Positions 1 through 11,544 of a stretch of 64,000 nt of DNA are shown here, one piece after another (within the stretch, counting starts at the first letter, position 1; each line of letters opens with the position of its first letter). Under the pieces are notes generated by a model. That model was given only the letters and a program-made list of their open reading frames with translations. It did no database searches and was not told the origin of the DNA. Source of the stretch: Streptomyces fructofermentans (GTDB lineage: Bacteria; Actinomycetota; Actinomycetes; Streptomycetales; Streptomycetaceae); NCBI RefSeq assembly GCF_014651055.1, contig NZ_BMWD01000015.1:62001-126000 (forward strand), in the 5' to 3' direction. Both the position numbers and the translations under genes were made by a program.

Positions 1-903
1 GAACTCGACGTGTGGGAACCGGGGGCCCACGCCGGGACGTTCCGCGGCAACCAGCTCGCCATGGCGGCGGGCGCGGCGACCCTCGCGTACGTCAGGGAGA
101 ACGGTCTCGCCGGGCGCGCGGCCGACCTGGGCGCCCGCATGACGGCCCGACTGGGCGGCCTGGAGACCGACTTCGACCTCGTCGGCGACGTACGCGGGCG
201 GGGCCTGATGATCGGTGTCGAGCTGGTCGACCCGCAGGCACCGCCCCCCACCACCGGGGGACCGCCGCCCCCCGCTCCCGGGCTCGCGGCCGCCGTCCAG
301 CGCGCTTGCCTGCGGCGCGGGCTCATCGTGGAGCTCGGCGGACGGCACTCCAGCGTGGTGCGCCTGCTGCCTCCACTGACGATCAGCGACGAACAGGCGG
401 ACGCGGTGCTCGACCGGCTCGCCGACGCGGTGGCCGAGGTCGCGAAGAGCGCGGTGCCCGGGGTCGCGACGGAACGGGTGCCGGGGGCTCGGGCTGGCGG
501 GGTGCCCGGAGGCCGGACCGAAGGGGTGCCGGGGGCTCGGGCCGGCGGGGTGCCGGTTCGCTCGGGTGCGGTGCCCGATGTGCGGATGGGCGCTGTGCCG
601 AAGGTGCGTCCGGGCCCGGCCACGACTCCGGGCCCGGCCACGACTCCGGGCCCGGACCCGGGCCCGGCCACGGCTCCGGACCCGGCCGCGGCTCCGGGCG
701 ACGGGAACCGCCGGCGTGCGGTGAACGTGCACGCCCCGCGGTGCGAGCCCTCCGGGTGGCCGGCCCTGGTCGGGCCGCAGGGCTGCCCGCCGGAGGCCGC
801 CGCGAGGGCCGAACCGGACGGACGCCTCCCCAGCCGCGCCCCGGAGGTTCCCACCCTGCCGAACCCGGCCACGGAGCCCGCCGGTTCGAACCGGTACCCC
901 TGA
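1..903 (+). CDS. Class III aminotransferase (diaminobutyrate--2-oxoglutarate type), 3' part only
   Basis: The reading frame is open at the window edge, so the N-terminus and the PLP-binding lysine lie outside. The visible part (WEPGAHAGTFRGNQLAM, then GDVRGRGLMIGVELVD, then a C-terminal segment with RLLPPLTISDEQ) is typical of the C-terminal half of fold-type I omega-aminotransferases that make 2,4-diaminobutyrate for siderophores (RhbA/DABA aminotransferase). Transamination of aspartate semialdehyde with glutamate is known for that family; the substrate here is inferred from the IucA/IucC and acetyltransferase genes that follow. The family normally ends near residue 150 of this fragment (about LADAVAEVAKS). 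Here about 150 more residues of Gly/Pro/Ala-rich low complexity follow, with repeated GVPGARAGGVPGG-like and PGPATT units, which looks like a lost original stop. The next gene starts 111 bases downstream. Confidence 0.8.
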   Translation, partial: ELDVWEPGAHAGTFRGNQLAMAAGAATLAYVRENGLAGRAADLGARMTARLGGLETDFDLVGDVRGRGLMIGVELVDPQAPPPTTGGPPPPAPGLAAAVQRACLRRGLIVELGGRHSSVVRLLPPLTISDEQADAVLDRLADAVAEVAKSAVPGVATERVPGARAGGVPGGRTEGVPGARAGGVPVRSGAVPDVRMGAVPKVRPGPATTPGPATTPGPDPGPATAPDPAAAPGDGNRRRAVNVHAPRCEPSGWPALVGPQGCPPEAAARAEPDGRLPSRAPEVPTLPNPATEPAGSNRYP

Positions 904-1014
904 GCCGGCGCGGACCGGCACCCCCGACGGCGAGGAATCAGCCAGGCGCCGCGTACGCCGGAACAACCACGGTTCGTCGCCGTACGAGCCCGAACCATCC
1001 AGCGAGGAACGCTC

Positions 1015-3222
1015 TTGAACGCCACTCCCGTACCCGACGGCAGTCCCCGCACCCTGGAACGGGGAGCCCGCGCAGGGCAGGATCCGCCGACCCCGCAGGT
1101 CCCGCCGAGCCCGCACGCGCCCGGCCCGGCGTCGCTCCCCGGGCAGCAGGGAGGCGCCGGAACCCCGGAGCACCCGCACGCCGCGGACCTGTTGGACCAC
1201 CCCGACCCGTACACCGCTGCCCAGGCCGCGGGCATCGAGAACCTGCTGCGCTGCTGGGTACGCGAACAGGGCGTCACCGCACCCGACGGCGGAACCCTCC
1301 GCATCCCCCTGCCCGGGGCCGCCGTCTCCCTGATCGTGCCGGTCCACCACTGGTCTCCCACGGGCTGGCACCGGTTCGGCCTTCCCTGGTTGTCCGACGA
1401 CCCCGACGGCGCGTTCCCCACCGACGCGGTGACGCTGGCAGCCATGCTCCGGCGCGAGACTCCGGCGGACAGCGCTCCCGCCGGAGCCCCCGGCCCCGCC
1501 TCGGACCTCGGCCTCGCCTCGGACCCCGGCCCCGCCTCCGAGACCGCCTCCGCCGTGCGCCCCGTTCCCTCCGAGCCGGACGCCGGTCCCACGCGGGCCG
1601 ACTCCGCCAACGTGGGCAGGCCCGCCGGGCCGTGGAGCCCCGCCCTGCCGGACGCCGCGGCGGCGGGCGACGATCTGGTGGACCGCGTGGCCGACTCCGT
1701 ACGACGGACCGCCGTGTTCGTCTCGGACCGCAGGGCGAACCCGTCCGACCACCCCGACCTCTTCCTCTCCGCCGAGCAGTCATTGCTCCTCGGACACCCG
1801 CTGCACCCCACCCCGAAGAGCCGCGAAGGACTGTCCGAGGCCGAAGCCCGGAACTACTCGCCCGAACTGCGGGGCTCCTTCCCACTGCACTGGATGGCCG
1901 TCGCGCCCTCCGTGCTCGCCACCGACTCCGCGTGGACCGAACGGGGCCGCCCCGTACCAGCGGCACAGCTCACGGCCCGGCTCGCCGCAGGGAACGCCGC
2001 GACGAGCGAGGGTCTGCCGGACCTGCCGGACCTCCCGGACGGATACGCCGTCGTGCCCATGCACCCCTGGCAGGTCCGCGCGGTCCGGCACCGCCCTGAG
2101 CCGGCCAAGCTCCTGGACGCCGGACTGATCCGGGACCTCGGACCCCTCGGCGCCCCCTGGCACCCCACCTCCTCCGTCCGGACGCTCTACCGCTCCGGCG
2201 CCCCCGCGATGCTGAAGCTCTCCCTCGGCCTGCGCATCACCAACTCCCGCAGGGAGAACCTCCGCAAGGAACTCCACCGCGGCGTGGAGGTCCACCGACT
2301 GCTGCGCGCCGGCCTCGGGGCACGCTGGCAGTCCGCCCACCCGGGCTTCGACATCGTCCGCGACCCGGCCTGGCTCGCGGTGAACGACCTGGACGGCGAC
2401 CCCGTGCCAGGCATCGACGTGATGATCCGCCACAATCCCTTCGCGCCGACGGACGACGTCTCCTGCGTCGCGGGACTCGTCTCACCCCGCCCCCAGGGCC
2501 GGTCGTCCGCGGAGGGGACCCGGAACGCGTCCGAGGGCGACCGGCTCCGCGACCCGGCCGGGGAGCCGTCGAGCGGGCGGGGCGAGCCGCAGGCGCGGTC
2601 CCGTCTCGCCGGGATCGTGACGCGTCTCGCCGGCCGCACGGGCCGTTCGCGCGGCGCCGTGGCCGCCGAGTGGTTCCTGCGCTATCTGGAACACGTGGTC
2701 CGTCCCGTGCTCTGGCTCGACGGCGAGGCAGGGATCGCCCTGGAGGCGCATCAGCAGAACACCCTGGTCCTGCTCGACACCGAAGGCTGGCCGGCAGGCG
2801 GCCGCTACCGCGACAACCAGGGGTACTACTTCCGCGAGTCGCGTCGCGCCGAACTGGACGAGCGGCTTCCCGGCATCGGGGCGCGCTCCGACACGTTCGT
2901 GTCCGACGAGGTCGCCGACGAGCGCTTCGCCTACTACCTGGCCGTCAACAACGTGCTCGGCCTCATCGGCGCCTTCGGTTCCCAGCGGCTCGCCGACGAG
3001 CGCCTGCTGCTCGCCGCGTTCCGCGGCTTCCTCGGCAAGGCCGCCTCCGGTCCTGGCCGGCTGCGCACCTCCCTGCCGGGCCACCTGCTCGACTCGGCCG
3101 TCCTGCGCTGCAAGGCCAACCTGCTCACCCGGGTGCGGGGACTGGACGAGCTCGTGGGGCCGGTCGACACCCAGTCCGTCTACGGGACCATCGCGAACCC
3201 TCTTCATTCCCGCAGAACATGA
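1015..3222 (+). CDS. IucA/IucC family NIS siderophore synthetase
   Basis: This 735-residue protein belongs to the NRPS-independent siderophore synthetases, which use ATP to condense a carboxylate such as citrate with a hydroxylated or acylated polyamine. Seen motifs: HPLHPTPKSREGLS near residue 261, PMHPWQV near 348, PTSSVRTLY, then KLSLGLRITNSRREN near 401, EAHQQNTL near 578 and DNQGYYFRES near 600; the end resembles the FhuF-like ferric reductase domain (AYYLAVNNVLGLIGAFG). Two Pro/Ala/Ser-rich insertions (about residues 155-215 and 485-545) are unusual for the family. The start is a TTG placed 6-7 bases after GAGGAA. It is followed after 30 bases by an acetyltransferase gene, giving an order close to rhbA-rhbC-rhbD of rhizobactin-type operons. 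No N-hydroxylase or decarboxylase gene is visible; these may lie upstream of the window. Confidence 0.88.
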   Translation: MNATPVPDGSPRTLERGARAGQDPPTPQVPPSPHAPGPASLPGQQGGAGTPEHPHAADLLDHPDPYTAAQAAGIENLLRCWVREQGVTAPDGGTLRIPLPGAAVSLIVPVHHWSPTGWHRFGLPWLSDDPDGAFPTDAVTLAAMLRRETPADSAPAGAPGPASDLGLASDPGPASETASAVRPVPSEPDAGPTRADSANVGRPAGPWSPALPDAAAAGDDLVDRVADSVRRTAVFVSDRRANPSDHPDLFLSAEQSLLLGHPLHPTPKSREGLSEAEARNYSPELRGSFPLHWMAVAPSVLATDSAWTERGRPVPAAQLTARLAAGNAATSEGLPDLPDLPDGYAVVPMHPWQVRAVRHRPEPAKLLDAGLIRDLGPLGAPWHPTSSVRTLYRSGAPAMLKLSLGLRITNSRRENLRKELHRGVEVHRLLRAGLGARWQSAHPGFDIVRDPAWLAVNDLDGDPVPGIDVMIRHNPFAPTDDVSCVAGLVSPRPQGRSSAEGTRNASEGDRLRDPAGEPSSGRGEPQARSRLAGIVTRLAGRTGRSRGAVAAEWFLRYLEHVVRPVLWLDGEAGIALEAHQQNTLVLLDTEGWPAGGRYRDNQGYYFRESRRAELDERLPGIGARSDTFVSDEVADERFAYYLAVNNVLGLIGAFGSQRLADERLLLAAFRGFLGKAASGPGRLRTSLPGHLLDSAVLRCKANLLTRVRGLDELVGPVDTQSVYGTIANPLHSRRT

Positions 3223-3252
3223 CCCGTCCAGCCTTCTGAGAGGAGCGTCGCC

Positions 3253-4080
3253 GTGACTCCCACCGATGCGAGCACCGACGCCGGTTCCGCCCCCTTCACC
3301 GACCACGGCAACGGCACGGGGCCGGGCACGGACTGCGAGGACACCCTCGAACTGCGCCTGCCCGGCGACTTCCTCGCGCTCCTCGGAGAGCGAGCCGAGG
3401 AACCTGCGGGAGCGGACCAGGCCGGCGAGGAGCTGGGCCCGTCGCGGCGCACGGCGGGTCGTCGCACCACTGCCCCTCTCTTGGCGCCACCGGTCACGTC
3501 CTCGGGCGACGACCTGCTCGACCGGGTCGCCGACTGGGGGCCGACGGCGACACCGGCGGGCGTGCTGCGGCTCCTCCCCGTACGCCTGGACCGTGACGTC
3601 CCACTCGTGAACCGCTGGATGCACGATCCCGCCGTGGCCGCGTTCTGGGAGCTGTCCGGGCCCGGGCCGGCGACCGAGGCGCATCTGCGGGCGCAGCTGA
3701 CGGGGGACGGCCGCAGCGTCCCCTGCCTGGGCCTGCTGGACGACACCCCGATGAGCTACTGGGAGATCTACCGGGCCGACCTGGACCCCCTGGCCCGCCA
3801 CTATCCGGCCCGCCCGAACGACACCGGCATCCACGTCCTCATCGGCGGGGTGGCCCATCGCGGACAGGGTCTCGGCACGACACTCGTCAGAGCCGTGTCC
3901 GACCTCGTCCTCGACCGGCGCCCGAACTGCGCACGCGTCGTGGCGGAGCCCGACCTCCGCAACATCCCCTCCATGTCCGCCTTCCTCAGCGCCGGCTTCC
4001 GCTTCTCCTCGGAGATCGAGCTGCCCGGGAAGCGGGCGGCCCTCCTGATCCGTGACCGGGCCCTTCGCGATCTGCTCTAG
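3253..4080 (+). CDS. GNAT-family siderophore acyltransferase (RhbD/IucB/AlcB-like)
   Basis: 275 residues, GTG start 7 bases after GAGAGGAG. Residues 1-110 are poorly conserved and acidic/low-complexity. From about residue 95 the sequence follows the siderophore lysine/hydroxylamine N-acetyltransferase family: RLDRDVPLVNRWMHDP, PMSYWEIYRADLDPLARHY, the acetyl-CoA-binding motif A segment GGVAHRGQGLGTTLVRA, and RVVAEPDLRNIPSMSAF. Such enzymes acylate the hydroxylamine of the siderophore side arm. Gene order after the IucA/IucC synthetase supports one operon. The exact acyl donor and acceptor cannot be read from the sequence. Confidence 0.8.
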   Translation: MTPTDASTDAGSAPFTDHGNGTGPGTDCEDTLELRLPGDFLALLGERAEEPAGADQAGEELGPSRRTAGRRTTAPLLAPPVTSSGDDLLDRVADWGPTATPAGVLRLLPVRLDRDVPLVNRWMHDPAVAAFWELSGPGPATEAHLRAQLTGDGRSVPCLGLLDDTPMSYWEIYRADLDPLARHYPARPNDTGIHVLIGGVAHRGQGLGTTLVRAVSDLVLDRRPNCARVVAEPDLRNIPSMSAFLSAGFRFSSEIELPGKRAALLIRDRALRDLL

Positions 4081-4136
4081 GCCGCCACTCCCAGTACACC
4101 GCTCGCGCCGTTCAGGTTCCCTTTCCAGGAGATCCC

Positions 4137-4367
4137 GTGCCGTATATCCCCGCCGCCGGGTCCGCCGGGTCCGCCGGGTCCGCCGGGTCCGCCGGGTCCG
4201 CCGGGCAAGCCGTCGCGGCACTGTCAGCGGCCGGTGCACGGGAGCTTCCGCAAGGACCGGCGGGTGGCTCCCGCGCGGGCTTCCGGGCGCCCGTCCTGAT
4301 CACGCCCCCCGCCGTCGGCTTGATCGCCCGGTTGTCAGTGCGGCCCCGTAGGGTGGTCGCGCTATGA
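4137..4367 (+). CDS. Doubtful 76-codon ORF with a Gly-Ser-Ala repeat, possible remnant of a siderophore gene
   Basis: A GTG follows CAGGAG by 5 bases, a position where the next siderophore-operon gene would start. After five residues the frame runs through a perfect CCGCCGGGT repeat (4153-4205) coding Gly-Ser-Ala units, then unrecognisable sequence, and ends in an ATGA overlap with dinG. I recognise no domain. It may be a decayed start of a lost operon gene or chance ORF; coding is not established. Confidence 0.2.
   Translation: MPYIPAAGSAGSAGSAGSAGSAGQAVAALSAAGARELPQGPAGGSRAGFRAPVLITPPAVGLIARLSVRPRRVVAL
4153..4205 (+). repeat. 9-bp tandem repeat CCGCCGGGT, five full copies plus one partial
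   Basis: The unit CCGCCGGGT occurs at 4153, 4162, 4171, 4180 and 4189, followed by CCGCCGGG. The period is a multiple of three, so copy changes keep the frame of the small ORF that contains it. It lies between the siderophore operon and dinG. Confidence 0.9.
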
Positions 4368-6376
4368 CAGAGCCCTCACTCCCCGAACTCCTGCATGCCG
4401 CCGTCACAGCTGTCGGCGGTACGGAGCGCCCTGGCCAGGTGACCATGGCCGAAGCCGTCGAGCAGGCCATCGACGACGGCTCCCACCTGCTGGTCCAGGC
4501 GGGCACCGGCACCGGAAAGTCGCTCGGCTACCTGGTGCCCGCGCTCGCCCACGGGGAGCGGGTCGTCGTCGCGACGGCCACACTGGCGCTCCAGCGCCAG
4601 CTCGTGGAGCGCGACCTGCCGCGCACGGTGGACGCCCTGCATCCGCTGCTGCGCCGCCGCCCCGAGTTCGCGATGCTCAAGGGGCGGTCGAACTACCTGT
4701 GCCTGCACCGCCTCCACGAGGGCATGCCCCAGGACGAGGAGGAGGGCCTCTTCGACCAGTTCGAGGCGGCCGCGCCCACCAGCAAGCTGGGCCAGGACCT
4801 GGTGCGGCTGCGCGACTGGGCGGACGAGACCGAGACGGGCGACCGCGACAACCTCACCCCGGGCGTCTCCGACCGTGCCTGGTCGCAGATCTCCGTGTCC
4901 TCCAGGGAGTGCCTGGGAGCGTCGAAGTGCGCGTACGGAGCGGAGTGCTTCGCGGAGATGGCCCGGGAGCGCGCCAAGCTCGCCGAGGTCGTCGTCACCA
5001 ACCACGCCCTGCTCGCCATCGACGCCATCGAGGGAGCCTCGGTCCTCCCCCCGCACGAGGTGCTCATCGTCGACGAGGCGCACGAGCTGGTCTCGCGCGT
5101 CACCGGAGTGGCCACCGGCGAACTCACCCCCGGGCAGGTCAACCGTGCGGTGCGCCGCGCGGCCAAGCTCGTCAACGAGAAGGCCGCCGACCAGCTCCAG
5201 ACCGCCGCCGAGGGCTTCGAGCGACTGATGGAGCTCGCGCTGCCCGGCCGCCTGGAGGAGGTCCCGGAGGACCTCGGATACGCGCTGATGGCCCTGCGCG
5301 ACGCGGCGCGCACGGTCATCTCGGCGATCGGCGCGACCCGCGACAAGTCCGTCGGCGACGAGGACGCGGTGCGCAAGCAGGCCCTCGCCTCCGTGGAGTC
5401 CGTCCACGACGTGGCCGAGCGGATCACGAACGGCTCGGAGTGGGACGTCGTCTGGTACGAGCGCCACGACCGGTTCGGCGCATCCCTGCGGGTCGCCCCC
5501 ATGTCGGTCTCGGGCCTGCTGCGCGAGAAGCTCTTCGCGGACCGCTCCGTGGTGCTGGCCTCGGCGACCCTCAAGCTGGGCGGCGACTTCAACGGCGTGG
5601 GTGCCTCGATGGGGCTCGCCCCCGAGGGCACGACGGGAGAGGACGTCCCGCCCTGGAAGGGCCTCGACGTCGGTTCCCCCTTCGACTACGGCAAGCAGGG
5701 CATCCTGTACGTCGCGAAGCACCTGGCGCGTCCCGCCCGCGACGGTGACCGCGGCGACATGCTCGACGAGCTGACCGAGCTGATCCAGGCCGCCGGCGGC
5801 CGGACGCTGGGCCTGTTCTCCTCGATGCGGGCCGCGCAGCTCGCCGCGGAGGAGCTGCGCTCACGCATCCCCGAGTTCCCGATTCTGCTCCAGGGCGAGG
5901 AGACGCTCGGCGAGCTGATCAAGAACTTCGCGGCCGATCCGAGGACCTGCCTGTTCGGCACGCTCTCGCTCTGGCAGGGCGTGGACGTGCCGGGCACCAG
6001 CTGCCAGCTGGTCGTGATGGACAAGATCCCCTTCCCGCGGCCGGACGATCCGCTGATGAGCGCCCGCCAGAAGGCGGTGGAGGACGCGGGGGGCAACGGC
6101 TTCATGGCTGTCGCGGCCACCCACGCGGCCCTGCTGATGGCCCAGGGCGCCGGCCGTCTCGTACGGGCGACGGGCGACCGGGGTGTGGTGGCCGTGCTGG
6201 ACCAGCGGCTCGCCACGGCCCGGTACGGCAGCTATCTGAAGGCCTCGCTGCCGGACTTCTGGTACACGACGGACCGCAATCAGGTGCGGCGCTCGCTGGC
6301 CGCGATCGACGAGGTGGCGCGGAAGGCCGAGGAGGCCGGACAGGTCCAGCAGGCCGAGTCGTCCGGGAATGCCTAG
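4364..6376 (+). CDS. dinG: DinG-type ATP-dependent DNA helicase (XPD-like, Fe-S)
   Basis: 670 residues, the usual length for actinobacterial DinG-like superfamily 2 helicases, which unwind 5'-3' and act on R-loops and damaged forks. Seen: a Q-like N-terminus, Walker A QAGTGTGKSLGYLVPA near residue 45, a cysteine group that would bind the 4Fe-4S cluster (one Cys near residue 112, then CLGASKCAYGAEC from residue 183), DEAH box IVDEAHEL near 236, and C-terminal motifs LWQGVDVPG and QGAGRLVRATGDRG (motif VI arginines). The ATG is preceded by a TAGGGT -10-like element only 10 bases upstream, so the transcript is probably leaderless. It converges on lexA. No LexA box was seen at this promoter. Confidence 0.9.
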   Translation: MTEPSLPELLHAAVTAVGGTERPGQVTMAEAVEQAIDDGSHLLVQAGTGTGKSLGYLVPALAHGERVVVATATLALQRQLVERDLPRTVDALHPLLRRRPEFAMLKGRSNYLCLHRLHEGMPQDEEEGLFDQFEAAAPTSKLGQDLVRLRDWADETETGDRDNLTPGVSDRAWSQISVSSRECLGASKCAYGAECFAEMARERAKLAEVVVTNHALLAIDAIEGASVLPPHEVLIVDEAHELVSRVTGVATGELTPGQVNRAVRRAAKLVNEKAADQLQTAAEGFERLMELALPGRLEEVPEDLGYALMALRDAARTVISAIGATRDKSVGDEDAVRKQALASVESVHDVAERITNGSEWDVVWYERHDRFGASLRVAPMSVSGLLREKLFADRSVVLASATLKLGGDFNGVGASMGLAPEGTTGEDVPPWKGLDVGSPFDYGKQGILYVAKHLARPARDGDRGDMLDELTELIQAAGGRTLGLFSSMRAAQLAAEELRSRIPEFPILLQGEETLGELIKNFAADPRTCLFGTLSLWQGVDVPGTSCQLVVMDKIPFPRPDDPLMSARQKAVEDAGGNGFMAVAATHAALLMAQGAGRLVRATGDRGVVAVLDQRLATARYGSYLKASLPDFWYTTDRNQVRRSLAAIDEVARKAEEAGQVQQAESSGNA

Positions 6377-6381
6377 ACACA

Positions 6382-6413
6382 CGAGTGGGCCGCCCTCAGG
6401 GGCGGCCCACTCG
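6382..6413. terminator. Intrinsic-type terminator between dinG and lexA
   Basis: Perfect 14-bp arms (CGAGTGGGCCGCCC and its complement) around a TCAG loop, starting 6 bases after the dinG stop. The two genes converge, so it can serve both strands. There is no clear T-tract, as is usual in Streptomyces. Confidence 0.8.
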
Positions 6414-6434
6414 CGTACGCGTCGGGACGGTGCA

Positions 6435-6468
6435 GGGCCCCGGAACCGGCGCAGGGGTCCCGGGGCCC
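6435..6468. terminator. Second hairpin before the lexA 3' end
   Basis: GGGCCCCGG (6435-6443) pairs with CCGGGGCCC (6460-6468) around a 16-base loop. It sits 17 bases past the lexA stop on the minus strand and may be its own terminator. Confidence 0.45.
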
Positions 6469-6484
6469 GGTCAGGGGCGGCGAC

Positions 6485-7267
6485 TCACACGCGCCGCAGC
6501 ACCGCCACGACCTTGCCGAGGATGGTCGCCTCGTCACCGGGGATCGGCTGGTACGCGGAGTTGTGCGGGAGCAGCCACACATGGCCGTCCTCGCGCTTGA
6601 AGCGCTTGACGGTTGCTTCGCCGTCGAGCATGGCCGCGACGATGTCGCCGTTCTCCGCCACCGGCTGGCGGCGGACCGTCACCCAGTCGCCGTCGCAGAT
6701 GGCGGCCTCGATCATCGAGTCGCCGACGACCTTGAGGACGAACAGCTCGCCGTCGCCGACCAGCTGGCGGGGCAGCGGGAAGACGTCCTCGACGGACTCC
6801 TCGGCGAGGATCGGGCCACCGGCGGCGATCCGGCCGACCAACGGCACGTACGACGCGGCGGGCTTGCCCGCCGTGTCCGTCGGCTGCACGGTCGACTGGT
6901 CGGAGCCCCGGACCTCGTACGCCCGCGGACGGTGCGGGTCGCGGCGCAGGAAGCCCTTGCGCTCGAGTGCCATCAGCTGGTGCGCCACCGAGGAGGTGCT
7001 GGAGAGGCCCACGGCCTGTCCGATCTCCCGCATGGACGGCGGGTATCCCCGGCGCTGCACGGAGTCCCTGATGACCTCGATCACCCGGCGCTGCCGGTCG
7101 GTGAGTCCGGAACTGTCCGCCCGGATGCCTGGAGGTCGTCCCGGCAGGGAGCGTGCGGGCTTGGGGCCCTCCTGGTTCACGACTTCATTCATGGCATGCA
7201 CCGGCTCAAATCGGCCCTGGGAGCGGTCCTGGGCAGTGATGGTGGCACTGTCTGCGGTGGTGGTCAC
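6485..7267 (-). CDS. lexA: LexA repressor of the SOS regulon
   Basis: 260 residues from a GTG (about MTTTADSATITAQDR); longer starts to 7336 lack a ribosome site and would run into the operator. The winged-helix DNA-binding domain is at about residues 48-115 (LTDRQRRVIEVIRDSVQRRG, MREIGQAVGLSSTSSVAHQL). The self-cleavage site Ala-Gly lies in GRIAAGGPILAEE, with the catalytic Ser in GDSMIEAAI and the Lys in ATVKRFKRE. LexA represses DNA-repair genes until RecA-ssDNA stimulates autocleavage. The N-terminal extension of about 47 residues is common in streptomycetes. A LexA box upstream indicates autoregulation. Confidence 0.95.
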   Translation of the reverse strand: MTTTADSATITAQDRSQGRFEPVHAMNEVVNQEGPKPARSLPGRPPGIRADSSGLTDRQRRVIEVIRDSVQRRGYPPSMREIGQAVGLSSTSSVAHQLMALERKGFLRRDPHRPRAYEVRGSDQSTVQPTDTAGKPAASYVPLVGRIAAGGPILAEESVEDVFPLPRQLVGDGELFVLKVVGDSMIEAAICDGDWVTVRRQPVAENGDIVAAMLDGEATVKRFKREDGHVWLLPHNSAYQPIPGDEATILGKVVAVLRRV

Positions 7268-7326
7268 GTCGGCCCCTCTCGTTCGTCTCCCTGCTGGACA
7301 ACGGTAGTGGCTTTCGAAAGGTTGCG

Positions 7327-7342
7327 CCAAACACACGTTCGA
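7327..7342. promoter_or_regulatory. LexA (SOS) box of lexA
   Basis: CCAAACACACGTTCGA matches the actinobacterial SOS box TCGAAC-N4-GTTCGA in its core: CAAAC-N4-GTTCG on this strand, CGAAC-N4-GTTTG on the lexA strand. It lies 60 bases upstream of the GTG start of lexA, where an autoregulatory operator is expected. Confidence 0.85.
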
Positions 7343-7684
7343 GTGAAAAATCGTGATTGACCGGACGTGATCATGCGTCTGGGTGTATGGCTAAAGCTGC
7401 TCGCGGCGGACAAAAGTGCTCATTGCTGTACTCTTCACCGCCGAGGCGTGGACCCCCGCGGGTCCGTGCCGGTCGCGAGCGGGCCACGGGCGGGCGGCGC
7501 GGGAGCGGGCGACAGTCTGCCACCAGGTGCCCGCCCCGCCGGGAACCGGCCCCCCTCGGCCCCCCTCGGCCCCAACGACTCCGTGGTGCCCACCGTATCC
7601 CCGTACGTCCCCGATGGGTACGGCCGTGCGGCACGTGCCCATACGGGCGCGACACGCGCGGACGGGGCGAATTTGTGGGCCAAG

Positions 7685-7731
7685 CCCCACATGTAGTGGT
7701 TGGATTGCCGCAGCAGCCCAGAAGTTGTGGT
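7685..7731. promoter_or_regulatory. Tandem NrdR boxes upstream of nrdR-nrdJ
   Basis: Two 16-mers, CCCCACATGTAGTGGT (7685-7700) and GCCCAGAAGTTGTGGT (7716-7731), agree at 12 of 16 positions and start exactly 31 bp apart, three helical turns. Paired boxes with about this spacing are the known NrdR operator architecture. A -10-like TATGCT follows at 7763, so bound NrdR would cover the promoter. Confidence 0.75.
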
Positions 7732-7841
7732 CCCCCGGTCCTTCGCGGTCACGGGCATCGCCTATGCTTGGGGCTGCTTCGAGGGGCTCAAGGGCCCTGG
7801 CGAGGCCATTGAGTCGTGCTGCGAAGGAGGGTTGGAGTTCG

Positions 7842-8417
7842 ATGCACTGCCCCTTTTGCAGGCACCCCGACAGCCGTGTCGTGGACAGCCGTACGACGGA
7901 CGACGGCACGTCGATCCGCCGGCGCCGCCAGTGCCCCGACTGCTCTCGCCGGTTCACGACCGTCGAGACGTGCTCGCTCATGGTGGTCAAGCGGTCCGGG
8001 GTCACCGAGCCCTTCAGCCGCACCAAGGTCATCAACGGCGTGCGCAAGGCGTGCCAGGGACGGCCCGTCACGGAGGACGCCCTCGCCCAGCTCGGTCAGC
8101 GGGTCGAGGAGGCGGTGCGTGCCACCGGGAGCGCCGAACTGACGACCCACGACGTGGGGCTGGCCATACTCGGCCCCTTGCAGGAACTCGACCTCGTCGC
8201 CTATCTGCGCTTCGCGTCCGTTTACCGGGCGTTCGACTCGCTCGAGGACTTCGAGGCCGCGATCACGGAACTGAGGCACGAGACGCAGGGCCCCGCGGCG
8301 GCCGATGACGACGCGCGCGGGGGATGCGGGGGAGCCGGGTGCTCCGGAGGGGCTGTCGAAGGCCCCGGCGGCCCCGGTGGCGCCGGTGTTCCGGTTCCCG
8401 CCACCGCCGCCGACTGA
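7842..8417 (+). CDS. nrdR: NrdR, transcriptional repressor of ribonucleotide reductase genes
   Basis: 191 residues from the ATG that begins MHCPFC. The N-terminal zinc ribbon has CPFC near residue 3 and CPDC near 31; the ATP-cone domain follows (about residues 48-140, VVKRSGVTEPFSRTKVINGVRKAC, then DLVAYLRFASVYRAF). NrdR senses ATP/dATP and blocks RNR promoters. The final 40 residues are a Gly/Pro-rich tail with two Cys-Gly pairs that the family usually lacks. GAAGGAGG lies 11 bases upstream of the start. It is followed by nrdJ after 151 bases and both are probably one transcript controlled by the two NrdR boxes upstream. Confidence 0.95.
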   Translation: MHCPFCRHPDSRVVDSRTTDDGTSIRRRRQCPDCSRRFTTVETCSLMVVKRSGVTEPFSRTKVINGVRKACQGRPVTEDALAQLGQRVEEAVRATGSAELTTHDVGLAILGPLQELDLVAYLRFASVYRAFDSLEDFEAAITELRHETQGPAAADDDARGGCGGAGCSGGAVEGPGGPGGAGVPVPATAAD

Positions 8418-8568
8418 CGGGAAGGCCGGTCGGGCCTGGCCGGCCGGCGGCGAGCACAGAGACCTGTCACGGGCAGCGGCGTAGGCGATGCCCGCGACAC
8501 CAGACACACACCGTGCCACGGAAGAACGCGGCACTTCAGGGCGTTTTAGCCTGAAACAGGGAGACGGC

Positions 8569-11472
<2,904 letters not shown>

Positions 11473-11507
11473 TCGCGGCACCCCGCTGAGGGTGCAGCAG
11501 CGTGGTT

Positions 11508-11544
11508 CGGAGCGGTGGAGCCGTGTCTCGGCTCCACCGCTCCG
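11508..11544 (+). terminator. Strong terminator after nrdJ
   Basis: Perfect 16-bp arms, CGGAGCGGTGGAGCCG and its complement, around a TGTCT loop, 36 bases after the nrdJ stop. Confidence 0.85.

Noticed and set aside
870..905. tRNA-like GGTTCGAACC-type motif near 885.
   Set aside because: Neither an acceptor stem nor a cloverleaf forms; it is inside the aminotransferase tail.
8418..8568. B12 riboswitch in front of nrdJ.
   Set aside because: No B12-box or typical conserved core is visible in the 151-base gap; nrdJ appears to share the nrdR transcript.
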